DNA of 64,000 nucleotides from Punctularia strigosozonata HHB-11173 SS5 (lineage: Eukaryota > Basidiomycota > Agaricomycetes > Corticiales > Punctulariaceae): NCBI RefSeq assembly GCF_000264995.1, contig NW_006767449.1, forward strand, positions 544,314 through 608,313, written 5' to 3'. Each line of letters begins with the position of its first letter. The stretch's first letter is position 1. The notes under the pieces are model-generated. The model was not told where the DNA came from. It made no database searches and saw only the letters and a list, made by a program, of their open reading frames with translations. Positions 34,099 through 44,301 of this stretch are shown here, piece by piece. A program made the position numbers and the translations under genes.

Positions 34099-34249
34099 AC
34101 TACGGTACATATACAGTAGGCGGCGCCGAAGCCGTCGGGTTGCAATATCTCTCAGCCTTCAAGCGCATGCATCATCTCTGTGAAGGAACGGAAACTGCAC
34201 TGCGTCGCATCGCGATATCTCGGCTTGCGACTACTTTGTGGCACTATCA

Positions 34250-35391
34250 CTAGCTAAGTCCGAAAAACTCCAAGACGTTCTCCGCATGCTCTGGTACGGT
34301 GTGCCCTACACCCTGCGCCAAAATCGCCTCGAAGTTCGGACCGAACGTCGCAAAAGAGTACCCCGCCTGCGGATCGTTGGTGATATTCGAGATCGGCGTC
34401 GCCGAATAGCCGAAGACGTTCGTCCACTGCTTGATCTCCTCGAAGAAGTTCTGCGGGAACAACGTAGTATCCGCTGTGCCGTGCCAGACCTGCACCTTCG
34501 GGCGCTGGCCGGCGAAGCCCGGGAAGCCGCTACGGACGAGATCACCCTGTTCCCAACGACGGAAATCAGTCTGGTAGGCTGACTGGAAGAAGAGGGAAGG
34601 ATGGGTTACCCATTGCTGCGGCGTCATGATCCGCTCTCCTAGAGCGCACTGCTCGTTCCACGCGTCTGGACCCTCGAAGCACCCGAATGCGACTCCTGAG
34701 AATCCAGCGCCGCCTTTGAACAGGTCCGGGTACGCGCCCATCAGCACCTAGCAGGACCGTGCTCAATCACCCTTGCCTATTCTTGCAGCGTATAGAAGGA
34801 TGAGTTCGTACGCTGGTCATCATGGCTCCCGAGCTTGTTCCCGTCGCAAACACTCGGTTGGCGTCCACGCCCCAGTTGTCGATCGCGAACCGGGTCATAG
34901 ACGCGATCCCGAGCGAGTCGCCTCCGGCATTGTGCGTCAGCGTTGCGTTCGTATGGACGTCCCAGCACCCGCCGGAACCGTCGGGTGACTGCGGATACTA
35001 CACCATAAAAAAAGATGCTCTCAGTGGTCGTAAAGGGCGTTCAATCGGAAAATTTATGCGCACGATGACAATGAACCCCAGCTGGTCTGCCAGATCCGCA
35101 TACTGCGTTCCCGTAAAGTAAGCCTCTGCCGTGCCTGTGCAGAAATGCATCGCGACCAGAAGCGAGGGCGGATTGGCCAACTGCGCCGGCTTGTAGAAAA
35201 ACCTTCATGGCCATACATGCGTCGGGCAAACGCAAGCTCGAGTGAGTCTACAATGCGTCGTTCTTGGAAAATACATACATGAACGTGTTTGTCGGGTTAG
35301 GCCCGAAGTCTCCAGTCATCTGTTGCAAGGTGCCCTGGGCGGCATGAGCCACGGCAGCGAGTGCACCAACGAGGATTGTGTTGATCAGCAT
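34250..35391 (-). CDS. Secreted CE1-type esterase (acetyl xylan / feruloyl esterase, PHB-depolymerase fold)
   Basis: Four exons. The start MLINTILVGALAAVAHA at 35391 is a signal peptide. The next block, after an intron, is PAQLANPPSLLVAMHFCTGT...YADLADQLGFIVI. Then SPDGSGGCWDVHTNATLTHN leads to the nucleophile elbow TGTSSGAM (GxSxG). The last exon has MLMGAYPDLFKGGAGFSG, WHGTADTTLFPQN (likely catalytic Asp) and GVGHTVPEH (catalytic His), ending FFGLS. No C-terminal cellulose-binding module is seen. Family members remove acetyl or feruloyl groups from xylan outside the cell; substrate choice cannot be read here. It is the first single-copy gene right of the X-Y array. Confidence 0.85.
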
Positions 35392-35838
35392 CGTTAGTAG
35401 CGCCTCGTTCCTGTAACACATAGCGAGTCGTTTTATAGCGTCACAAAAAGAGTGCTCCAACGTTTTACTCAGGGTCTATCGATGCCACATAACCATCCGC
35501 AGTCAAGAAACGGCCTGGTGCATGTCATACTATATGGCGCCGAATAAAAATATACCAGGTATGTGAATAAACCGCCTGTTGTCGCGTGGTGATTATGAAG
35601 CTAGGAATAGTATGTATTGCGCCTCGGGAATCCTCAAACAGCTCTTTGGCCAGCTGATCAGCCCGAAGGTCAATCGATTGGCGGACATAGCCAAGCGTTC
35701 CTAACATGACATAGCAGCGTATAAAAATTGATACAAGTACAAACGATCAAGTCGAAATCACTGTGCAGTCCAACATGGTCTGTGAGATGCTCCGGCAACC
35801 GTCCAAAATGATCACCATGGAACACCCATTTGGTCGCT
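35392..35838. other. Non-coding spacer
   Basis: Promoter of the esterase and 3' flank of the next gene. Nothing else is supported. Confidence 0.4.
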
Positions 35839-37071
35839 TCACTCCCGCAGCTGTGAAACGACGTGTCTTTTGAAGGCTTCATACGCTTCCAGTACAAGAC
35901 GTCTCTGATCCAACGACATCATCGTATCGTCGATGCATGTCGCAAAAACATTCGTGTTATTGCGCTTGGTGACCTGAGGCATATATACCTGAACCACCGT
36001 CTGATGCGGTGCCGGCATGCCCTGTGCCACCGCCCGCGCCAGCTCCGCGGTCACGGTAAACTTGTAGAAGGTCGGCAACGTGCCTGCGCACAAGATGCCG
36101 GCGTACGTCCGTGACGGCACGTCGTCTTGCAGCGGACCGGACGAAGTCGGCACCGCAGCGGCGACGAACTCGAGTGCGGTGCTCGTCTGGTAGGCGCCGA
36201 TCGCGGTCGCGACGAGCATCGCCTGCGAGTGGCTCGTCTGCACGCGCAGGCCGGGGTTCGCGGCCGACATCGCCAGCGGGTGCACGAGAAGCGGGTAATC
36301 GCAGTTGCCGGCGTCGACGGCGCACGCGACCGAGGAGGTGAAGTTGGACCCGGCGACCGTGACCGGGATCGGCCGCCACGGGAGCACGATCGCGCCGGGA
36401 TCGACGGCCTCGGGGAAGCCCATGGTGTCGAGCAGACGGATGAGGAAGTCGTCGACGGCGACGTAATCCGTGAGGGGCATGCGCGCCTTCTCCATGTGGC
36501 GCAGTAGCCGCTTGCTGGCCGGGTCGAAGGCCGAGCGCGAGGACGCTGCGGTGAGGACCTCGGAGGGCACGGATGGCGTGAGGTCGGGATCGACGAGGGC
36601 GCTAAAAAAGGCGTCCGCCTTCTCCTCGCGCACGACGATGTTGTAGAGCGCGAGGTCGCCGGGGCCCCAGTCCGCGGGCGCCTTGGGAGTTCTGTACACG
36701 TTCGGGCTCGGGGGACGCCAGGAGATCCGCGACGCAGGCCGGGTAGACTGCGCCCGAGTGGATGGAACGTAGACAATTTGCGGTCGTTTCGGAGAAGTCG
36801 CCTCGGTGATGAGCGGCAGCGGAGGCCCGACATCGGGTGAGCGCCATCGTTCGAAGTTGAACGGCTCGTAGGCATGCTGCGTGGCGGATGATGCAGGGCT
36901 CGCGCTCCCGGAGCTCGACAGCGACCTATCAGTCGGGGTACGAATAACCGAAGGAGACGGTGGTCCTATGTAAGTTGGGCGGTACGATCCAATGGTGACG
37001 GAGGGTTTCGAGGTCATATCACCAACCCTGGGATATATCTCTGGGGTAGACGATGGCGAGGACAGTCTCAT
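35839..37071 (-). CDS. Hypothetical protein, paralogue 1 of a tandem pair
   Basis: A single open frame of 410 codons starts at ATG 37071. The first ~115 residues are Ser/Pro-rich and disordered. The rest is globular: APADWGPGDLALYNIVV, PASKRLLRHMEKAR, a central ACAVDAGNCDYPLLVHP, RTYAGILCAGTLPTFYKF and a C-terminal VLEAYEAFKRHVV. The neighbour at 37426-38676 aligns along its length. No family is recognised. No signal peptide or membrane segment is seen. Confidence 0.75.
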   Translation of the reverse strand: MRLSSPSSTPEIYPRVGDMTSKPSVTIGSYRPTYIGPPSPSVIRTPTDRSLSSSGSASPASSATQHAYEPFNFERWRSPDVGPPLPLITEATSPKRPQIVYVPSTRAQSTRPASRISWRPPSPNVYRTPKAPADWGPGDLALYNIVVREEKADAFFSALVDPDLTPSVPSEVLTAASSRSAFDPASKRLLRHMEKARMPLTDYVAVDDFLIRLLDTMGFPEAVDPGAIVLPWRPIPVTVAGSNFTSSVACAVDAGNCDYPLLVHPLAMSAANPGLRVQTSHSQAMLVATAIGAYQTSTALEFVAAAVPTSSGPLQDDVPSRTYAGILCAGTLPTFYKFTVTAELARAVAQGMPAPHQTVVQVYMPQVTKRNNTNVFATCIDDTMMSLDQRRLVLEAYEAFKRHVVSQLRE

Positions 37072-37425
37072 GGGTGGAAGCGATTCCAGGGAGTAATGTG
37101 TGCTACCATGGCCTTATGTAGACCCAACACAGCGCTTTGAAGCTATACAATCGCAGTGATCGAACCGATTGTTCCGTCGTTGTCGGTGCCAAAGCCATTA
37201 AACGTGGGACAACGCGGGACAAATACGAACAAAGAAGGTGCCACGTGGATACTACCACGCCGTCCTCGCGTTTTATTGCTTTAGTATACCGTTAATCAAT
37301 CATCGCGACTTATTCACGTTGCATGCGCCGTCCGAACCACTGATACCTTCTACAAGCCCATGTCCATCGTCTGCCGCCTAATCGTGCCAGGCTTCTGAGC
37401 AAATACGAATCATGCAATTCAGGAA
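37072..37425. other. Spacer between the tandem paralogues
   Basis: Promoter of paralogue 1 and 3' flank of paralogue 2. Nothing else is seen. Confidence 0.4.
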
Positions 37426-38676
37426 CTATCTGCCAGAAAGTAGCCTCTTTCTCTGTTCATTCTGATGGCGGAGAGGAGAAACGACGTGTCGTCTGAAGAG
37501 CTCGTACGCTTCCACTATGAGCCTCCTTCTTCCCAACAGCCCAATATTGTCTTCACACCGGGAGGCTACGGTTTCGAGGATGTTCGTTTTCGTCACCGGA
37601 GGTGCGTAAACTTGAACTACCGTTGGATGATCTATCATTGATCCCTCGGCAACCGCCCGAGCCAGCTGTGTTGTGATGGTGAATTTGAAGAAGACGGGCA
37701 AAGTGCCGGTGACCATGATGGCCGCATACGTGCGCGGAGCATGATCGTGCCGCAGGTATTCAGAATTAAGGAGGAGTACGCTGGATCTATGGGCAAGATC
37801 TGCCTGGTATTGATAGTCGGCGATGGCCATGGCTACAATCTTCGCGTGCGGAACGGGCGGGTGCCGAGGGTCGACGTCGCCAACGGGCATCGTCCTTGAG
37901 TGCACTATGACGGGATAGCGTCCCTCGCCAGCGTCTATAGACATGGCGCAGCTTCCAGTGAAGCGCTGCCCATACATCGTCAACGGATATTCATGTTCGC
38001 ATACAAAGACAGCGTCGTCGCCCACGGCCTGTGGATAGCCCATGGCTTCGAGGAGGCGCATGAGGAACATCACGCAAGCGCCGTCATCGATGTTCACCGA
38101 TCGAACGAACTCCATGTATCGGAGCAGGCGCTTGCTCTCGGGATCCGCGGCTTCGCGGGAGGTTTCGGCGGTGAGAAACTCCCGCGGTACGCTGGAAGAC
38201 GGTGCGAGGTCCACATCAGGGCCGTAGAAGGCAGTGGCGTCCTGCTCTACGAACTGGATATTGAACGCTGCGAGATCGTCCACCCCCCATTCTCGCGGCG
38301 CTTTGGGTCCTACCTGAGGGAAGAGCGAGTAGGAGCGGGGTTCCGGGTCGGGCATGATCGCGATGGTTGACAACATGGGGGAGATGCTGCGCTCGGATGG
38401 GGCTGGGTCATTGGACATCGGTGACAGCACGAGTATGGCTGGCTCCGGACGAGGGGAAGCGCCTCGCTCGCATTGCTCCGGGCTGCTCCTTCCAGTATCT
38501 TGCACTCGTAATGGGGTCGGAACGGATGGTGGTCGAATGATCGTTATCTGACCCGGCTCAGGACATGGCTGCCTATCAGGAACTCGGATGACGGTGGGAG
38601 GAGCTGACGGCGCATATGCGTGGGAGGAGTCCATGTCCGAATCTGTTCTCTCCGAGGCAGACGAGAGAAAGGTCAT
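37426..38676 (-). CDS. Hypothetical protein, paralogue 2 of a tandem pair
   Basis: An intronless 416-codon frame from ATG 38676. The disordered N-terminal ~130 residues contain VIRVPDRQPCPEPGQITIIR. Globular motifs match paralogue 1: PREWGVDDLAAFNIQF, PESKRLLRYMEFVR, FLMRLLEAMGYPQAV, MSIDAGEGRYPVIVHS, RTYAAIMVTGTLPVFFKF and LIVEAYELFRRHVV. The pair probably arose by tandem duplication and is well diverged. Function unknown. Confidence 0.75.
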   Translation of the reverse strand: MTFLSSASERTDSDMDSSHAYAPSAPPTVIRVPDRQPCPEPGQITIIRPPSVPTPLRVQDTGRSSPEQCERGASPRPEPAILVLSPMSNDPAPSERSISPMLSTIAIMPDPEPRSYSLFPQVGPKAPREWGVDDLAAFNIQFVEQDATAFYGPDVDLAPSSSVPREFLTAETSREAADPESKRLLRYMEFVRSVNIDDGACVMFLMRLLEAMGYPQAVGDDAVFVCEHEYPLTMYGQRFTGSCAMSIDAGEGRYPVIVHSRTMPVGDVDPRHPPVPHAKIVAMAIADYQYQADLAHRSSVLLLNSEYLRHDHAPRTYAAIMVTGTLPVFFKFTITTQLARAVAEGSMIDHPTVVQVYAPPVTKTNILETVASRCEDNIGLLGRRRLIVEAYELFRRHVVSPLRHQNEQRKRLLSGR

Positions 38677-39135
38677 GGATACGAAGATACGGGCAATGAG
38701 CTCATGAATGCACTGTTTATATCTCCAGGATATCAGGCGTCACCGGGCTATATATATATCTCGCGATGATAGATCCGTTCCCATCAGCTGCTTCAGCTTC
38801 TTCGGCGTCAAAGATATCAACCTGAGTAAATTTCAGGTAAAATCTGACCCACATGTTATCGCAAAGCTATGTTTGTCTGCGTGCAATTAAGCGGTCTGAG
38901 TGGCTTGAGGCGCGAAGACCAGACATCATACCCACTGAGGGCCTGAAGGGATGCGCAAACTTGGGCAAATATCCTGGCTTGATGGTGGTTACACGATATC
39001 GGGCAGGCGAGGGTAAAGCTGCAGGGCCGCAGCAAACACCTTGACTTCACCTGAGACGAACGTCAGCCGTAGTTCACAGGTTGACAGATGGATTCAGGAT
39101 AAAAAGCCGTCTCGACGGTACCCCCTGCAGCAGTC
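38677..39135. other. Spacer before the small secreted protein
   Basis: No gene. ATAAAAAG near 39098 may be the core promoter of the gene at 39136. Confidence 0.35.
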
Positions 39136-39342
39136 ATGCGTCTCATTCCAGCGCTCATCTTTACTCTCGGGGTTTTCGCTCTCGCTATTGTGGCAGAACC
39201 GCTCGACGACCACGCCAGGCACGACTCCGGCGACTGGCTGCCTAGCAACTGCTGCGGGCAAGGGAGCGAATGCGACCCTACGGGACAGTGCATTTGCTGT
39301 TTCGGAGTCACTTTCGATGATGGTCAATGTTTCTGCTCGTAA
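39136..39342 (+). CDS. Small secreted cysteine-rich protein
   Basis: 68 residues from ATG 39136. MRLIPALIFTLGVFALAIVA is a clear signal peptide. The mature part (about 48 residues) has eight Cys in the order CC-C-C-CC-C-C (NCCGQGSECDPTGQCICC, then QCFC), which suggests four disulfides. The size and pattern fit fungal secreted effector-like or hydrophobic surface peptides, but the spacing is not that of classical hydrophobins, which are longer. Function unknown. Confidence 0.7.
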   Translation: MRLIPALIFTLGVFALAIVAEPLDDHARHDSGDWLPSNCCGQGSECDPTGQCICCFGVTFDDGQCFCS

Positions 39343-39689
39343 AACGTGAGTCATCCATGATATTGCATACGAGATAACAGTTTACGTACAGTATCAGGTG
39401 GTGGAACGGGAATCCGAAGGCATATGATGCCAGGAGGAACGTCACGTCGATCGTCAGCACGTCGGTTTCCGAGTCACGGAGAGAGACGTAACGTTCTACA
39501 CCTCGTCTGCAGCTTATGTTGAACATCGCACACAGGGAAAGCATGTCGAGTAGCATTGATTGGAAAAGCAGAACACGTATACTATACATCTATGGAGATA
39601 CTTGACAAATTAAGCTCGAGGCTCTCAGAGATACTTCCAGGAACGACTCACATTCGTTCCTCTCGTGATTTGATGACAAAGCCACAACC
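39343..39689. other. Spacer between convergent genes
   Basis: 3' flanks only. Nothing else is seen. Confidence 0.4.
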
Positions 39690-40431
39690 TCAAATGGCGT
39701 CGTTCTCCACAAGCTTGCCGCATATGATGTACTTGTTGGCGAAGTGATCGTACCAGCCTGCGGTATATGTCTGAGTATACAAGTGTGAGGTACCAAGCGT
39801 GTCAATCGCACCTTTCATGTTCTCTCTGTCCGAGGTCGCACGACGGAGTCAGTGATGATGACGAAGAATAGTACTATATGAGCAAGGGCGCACATTTCGT
39901 CAGGCTTAAGATCGTCGAGCTTATCCAAGGGTTGGTCGATGGGCGTCAACATTTCTAGGAGTTGAAGACGGGTTAGTTGCTTCGTCAGCTGTGCAGAGGA
40001 GACGCCGACTCACCGACATCGAACGACTGCTTTGCCATTCCGCGAGAGGCATCCCTACCAGCAAAGTTTCCGTACATGCCATCTGTTACAAGGGTGGCGT
40101 GAGTCATCGACATGCGGACATCATGCATCCAGTGCTTACTTGGCCCATAGAAGTTTCGTCCAGCAGTCACGTCGAAAACTGTTCCTTGAATCGCGAGCAG
40201 GATGCGGCCTCCATTCTCGCCGTTGAACGGAGCGAGTGTCTTCGGTGTGTAGATTTGATAGACGACGGTGGGCGGATGAGTCTTCGGTAGCCAGGAGTAG
40301 CCTTGCCTGAACTCGTTCGGGACCTTGGAAGGCTTGGACGTCGACGGCAGCAGAATCTTCTGTACAGAGTAAAGGATGTAAAGTAGAAGAGCAGTGTTGA
40401 CAGGTGCGCCCAGGTTGAATGAGGGTGCCAT
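39690..40431 (-). CDS. Dap1/PGRMC-like membrane protein with cytochrome b5-like heme/steroid-binding domain
   Basis: The start MAPSFNLGAPVNTALLLYIL at 40431 gives an N-terminal membrane anchor; the frame is open upstream but this ATG fits the family. The b5-like domain reads YTPKTLAPFNGENGGRILL, AIQGTVFDVTAGRNFYGP, then after an intron DGMYGNFAGRDASRGMAKQ and, after a second intron, MLTPIDQPLDKLDDLKPDE. A last exon encodes WYDHFANKYIICGKLVEND and stops at 39690; the exact splice into it is unresolved. Known family members bind heme through Tyr on the ER membrane and support P450s such as sterol 14-demethylase. Confidence 0.85.
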
Positions 40432-40657
40432 GGTTGGAACGCTTGGTGTAACGGTTAGGATAGAGTAGCTGTTGGGCTCGTAACCCGTCATCCCATTCCC
40501 GCGCCCAGTGGGCTGCGGCAAAACACACGTGGCTAGGCGGTACGCGGCATTTGCCGACCGGCAAAGCTCTCCAGCAACGTAGAGATCCATAGGTAAGTGA
40601 GACGATATGCTGAATGATATGTGGGGACGCGACGTAGAGGAGTACAAACGAGCCCTC

Positions 40658-42650
40658 CTACAGTTCACTCAGGTCCAAATCTACGACTTGTACCTGCGTA
40701 CCGTTGACGAGGTATAAGCTCAGCACTCCGTCTCCTCCATGACTGGTATCTACCCTATACCGATCGAATAGCGGCTCTCCAACGCAACCCGAGGTCTCTT
40801 CCCATACAATCTCCCAGTCGCGGAAGTGACCGGGAGCGGTGGAGCGCAAGATAGAGAGACCCGTGGCATTCACGGCGTTGGAGGGCAGGATCAGGAGGAT
40901 GGACGACGACGCCGGATGGGCGACGATCTTTCCCCGTTTACCGATGACAGTTGGCGTGCCGGTGATGTTGTTGATGCTGGGCAGGTCTTCGGGGAGCGGA
41001 AGAGGCGTGCGGGTCCAATGCCAAGCCGTACCTAAGATATGCTAGTTTAGCAGAGATAGCCTATGGTTCGTGGTTCCGTGTACGTACTTTTCCAATAGTG
41101 ATACCTGTGTTGCGCAGTGCCATCAGAAGGGATTACGTGTAAGGTGAAATGAGACTTGCCATCTTTCAGTACCAGTAGTGTTCTCTCGATTCAGAACATG
41201 AACACGCCCCTCGCCGTCAATGGTCTGAGCTTCCTGATTCAATATACCCCTGCCGCAATTCTTGGTCAGTTTGACATCGCAAGGGCGGCGCGATTCAAAC
41301 CCACCCATATTTAGGAACACCGAAGATAGTTATGCCGGCCGACGCGGGAACAATGGGTTCCTGTGCAGCCATGTTCGCAATGGTCTGGTTCCAATTGTTG
41401 AGCCAGGTCGACCCAAGGTCAGGACTGAAGGAGTAGTCCATGTCGTGGTTCTGGTGGACAGAGTCAACTGAATTCTCGTTGAGGCAAAAGCGGGCACTGA
41501 CATTTTCAGGGCCGTTTGGTCCGGCTTGAACGGCGACATCCTGACCAGTGTCGTTCACATAGTCGCGGTAGGTCCTACATAAACGCCTTGAGTACTGCGA
41601 GCGTCGTGATGGGCAGGTAAGCACTTGCCAGGTAGCATGGAGTTGCCCTTTGCCGTCAAAGTCCAACCCGTTGATATAGGCGTTGTCTGGTCAATTCATT
41701 GTCAACCCTTGAAGTACTCACGTAGGATTGTAGACATCTCACTATTGACGCCCTCAAGGTAGCGCCCGATCTGAGTCCAGTTGCTTCCGGGCGTGTAACG
41801 GTAGAGCCAGTCGTCGCCTAATCCTGACCTCCCGACGCGGAACTCCATGACCAGGTCGGAACCTTCGTTAGTCAGCCCGTGTACAGATCATGAACAAGTG
41901 TCATCCGTACCGCTGGCTGAGTTCACGGTCGAAGGTATCATCAGGAAGCGGGGATAGGTAACGTTGATGAAGTAGATCGAGTTATCGAGATCTTCAAGAC
42001 CGGGAAGGTGATCCTGTCGAACAAGGATGATCACTCTTCCTCATAGGGAACCTCTGATAATACTTACAAGAGTAGGCCCGAAAAGCGAAGAATCCCAGTC
42101 AAAATTCGTGGGATCCGTGGCTACCCCAGCAACGGAAACACGATAGTTCATGTTATTGTCGTGTTGATCGTATCCGAGGTGGATGGTACCGTCCCCTTTG
42201 GATATCCCTATGGAGATGCTATAACGTGGGGACCGAGCTGTGGTTAGCGACGTGAAATACATAAGCGAGCGAAGGAGCGCACATATCATGACCATCATCT
42301 TCAGTCTGACTATAGTCGTCCAAAGTAAGCGTGTCCCAGTCTCCTGCAGGGAGCAGTCTCCTCGAAACCGCTGGATGGCGTACGGACGAGTTGGCGGCAT
42401 CCGTAAGGTAATGGACAGCATACTGCCACCCTGATCGCGAGCGCGCGTCAGTGCGACAACAATTGAGAATAAAGCAACGCCCGGTCATACCTTGGAACGT
42501 GACTAGCGCGTCTTGCTGGAACGACTCCCCGTTCAGCCTATTGACCGTCGGAGGATCTGGACCCAAAGTGGTGATATTCAAGACCTTCACTCCGGCCCCG
42601 GAGCACGCGAGCGGCACGGCGAGCAGCCACAGCAGCATTGCACGTAACAT
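40658..42650 (-). CDS. Secreted BNR-repeat family protein
   Basis: The start MLRAMLLWLLAVPLACSGAG at 42650 is a signal peptide. About ten exons follow. Recognisable blocks are LNGESFQQDALVTFQG, YQYAVHYLTDAANSSVRHPA, GDGTIHLGYDQHDNNMNYRV, RSGLGDDWLYRYTPGSNWTQ, INGLDFDGKGQLHATW, HQNHDMDYSFSPDLGSTW (an Asp-box-like S-x-D-x-G-x-x-W) and GEGRVHVLNRE, ending QVQVVDLDLSEL at 40658. This order is that of BNR-repeat (beta-propeller) proteins found in fungi, some related to polysaccharide-degrading enzymes. Many N-glycosylation sequons fit secretion. The substrate is unknown. Confidence 0.75.
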
Positions 42651-43398
42651 AGTATCGACAACCTTGCGTCCTCTCCAAAATATTCCACGAGGCAATACAA
42701 ACGGCTGTATGTCGGGCGAATCATCCCGCGGGTGCAGTCCTGCATGCGCTTTATACACTGAGTCGCTGGGAGGGTATACAGGGCATTTACACGTCACGAG
42801 AGCAAGGCACGCAATACTGAAGCATATCAGGAGGTCAGACCGAAGTCATGCCATCAGATTCTGTACGAAGCACAGTCGAGTTGAAGGTACTCCGGGTTGG
42901 CGAGACGCAAGGAGGAACGGGCCGCTGGGACCGGCTTGGTCAGTCACCTGATCGTGCGAATTTTCGACCCTGCAGTGCTCCCGCCCGGCTCAACGTTTTC
43001 TTCCGACTTCATCGATGGCAACATGTCAGTCTTCTTCCTCGGAACTCTTCGCTCCCGGCTCAATTCTGATTCTATGATAGGTGTCTCGCTATGTATACGG
43101 CAACACATACTGCAGGCGAAGCGCATCACTGAGTCACTATTCTGATCGCGCGATTCATTGCCTACCGACCCGCGAGCTCTTCCCGACCGTCCGCGCTCCA
43201 TATTCATGACCCTGATCGCACCAATGGCGATTAGACAGCAGCGATGAAGGCTGCTGGACAGCTTGACTCGGGGAAACGCCGCCCGCAGCATTGATGAAGC
43301 TTATGAGGAATCTCCGAGAGCGATTTTCGCGGCAGGAATATATAAAGTCGTCAACGAACACAGCTCGCACTCTGTCATCTTCATCGCTCACCTCTCAG
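42651..43398. other. Intergenic region between divergent genes
   Basis: Promoter space of the BNR gene (left) and the F-box gene (right). TATATAAAG near 43340 lies about 60 bp before the F-box start. Confidence 0.4.
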
Positions 43399-44301
43399 AT
43401 GGAAACTCTGCCAACAGAACTTCACTCCTCCATCCTGTCGTTAGCGTGTGACATGGATGAACGCTCCGCGTTTAACCTGTTACTGGCTTCGAAGTACATA
43501 CACTCGGTCGCTCTGCCATTCCGGTTCTATCATGTTCGCGTCTCCGAGCCATCTAGGTTCGCTCTTGCTTTCTGCGCACTGGAACAGCAGCCCGCGCCTA
43601 CCCGAGTAATTCGTCACCTCACTATTGGCGACGGCTCGACCAACTCCCATACGCAGCGACGATCCGGCCGAGGCGTCTATAGCTCCATCGGGCGACTGCT
43701 TGAACTGGCATCGCCCACCCTTGACAGCCTGGATGTCTCCCTATATCACATCAGTACCGTCGATCAGCTCCACGTTATTTCAATGTCTTTCCCTCGTCTC
43801 CGCCAACTCACCTTGTTCTGTCGACGACTCAACGGTCGCGCCATCAAGCTTCCAACCATGCCCCAACTCGAGTCCCTTCACGTCATCGGCGATAGTCTCC
43901 TCATCGAAGAGATACCACCCATCGCGCCACACCTCCGAACCCTGCACCTGCAACGCTATCCCATCCCCAAGTGGTTCCTGGAACACCTGGAGACCATCCG
44001 CGATTCAACCGCGGGTCTTCCTCGCAAGAATCCCATCCCGATCCCAGGAGGATTCATACCGCATTCAGCTCCTTCGAACGATGATCTCCGCCGCGTCGAT
44101 CTCATGATCGCCTGCCTTGACAGGTTCACTGTGGAGCTCGGTAGACCCTGGTGTATGGAAGCGCGTTATGCCCGCTTGGACGTCGAGCGCCGAAGCTTCC
44201 TCGATGCAACGCGCGATGCCTTAACATCACTTGCAACCCGTTTACCGGTCCTCGTGTTTCGAGAGGAGGCGTTGGAGGAAAGGTCCACATGCGGAAGCTA
44301 G
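43399..44301 (+). CDS. F-box / leucine-rich-repeat-like protein
   Basis: I chose ATG 43399 because METLPTELHSSILSLACDMD is a standard F-box start; the frame extends upstream. The protein has about 300 residues and no introns. After the F-box (ASKYIHSVALPFRFYHV) come irregular Leu-rich repeats (SIGRLLELASPTLDSLDVSL, FPRLRQLTLFCRRL, MPQLESLHVIGDSL, APHLRTLHLQRYPI). Such proteins are numerous in Agaricomycetes and usually act as substrate receptors of SCF ubiquitin ligases. The partner is unknown. Confidence 0.8.
   Translation: METLPTELHSSILSLACDMDERSAFNLLLASKYIHSVALPFRFYHVRVSEPSRFALAFCALEQQPAPTRVIRHLTIGDGSTNSHTQRRSGRGVYSSIGRLLELASPTLDSLDVSLYHISTVDQLHVISMSFPRLRQLTLFCRRLNGRAIKLPTMPQLESLHVIGDSLLIEEIPPIAPHLRTLHLQRYPIPKWFLEHLETIRDSTAGLPRKNPIPIPGGFIPHSAPSNDDLRRVDLMIACLDRFTVELGRPWCMEARYARLDVERRSFLDATRDALTSLATRLPVLVFREEALEERSTCGS

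Larger units (their letters stand above)
28190..34165 (-). repeat. Array unit E (inverted): leader, family X copy 6 and family Y copy 3
   Basis: Read leftwards it has the same order as units C and D: partial leader (34165-33950), X (33949-32435), spacer, Y (31710-28417), boundary sequence (28416-28190). Its leader is shorter: GAGAGATAT is joined directly to TTGCAACCCGACGG, skipping roughly 240 bp present elsewhere. Confidence 0.8.

Noticed and set aside
10790-34165. Mating-type (homeodomain) locus as explanation of the repeated paired genes
   Set aside because: Family X has basic helices but no homeodomain WFxNxR motif, and the genes are tandem rather than divergent.
10790-34165. Large transposon as explanation of the array
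   Set aside because: No transposase, reverse transcriptase, terminal repeats or target duplications were found around the units. The boundary sequence is shared but not terminal-repeat-like. Not fully excluded.
36051-36875. Arg/Ser-rich 274-codon minus-strand frame
   Set aside because: Out-of-frame shadow of the hypothetical paralogue at 35839-37071, with low-complexity composition.
41280-41310. tRNA-like T-loop (reverse complement GGTGGGTTTGAATCGC)
   Set aside because: No A box or cloverleaf partner sequences, and it lies inside the BNR gene.
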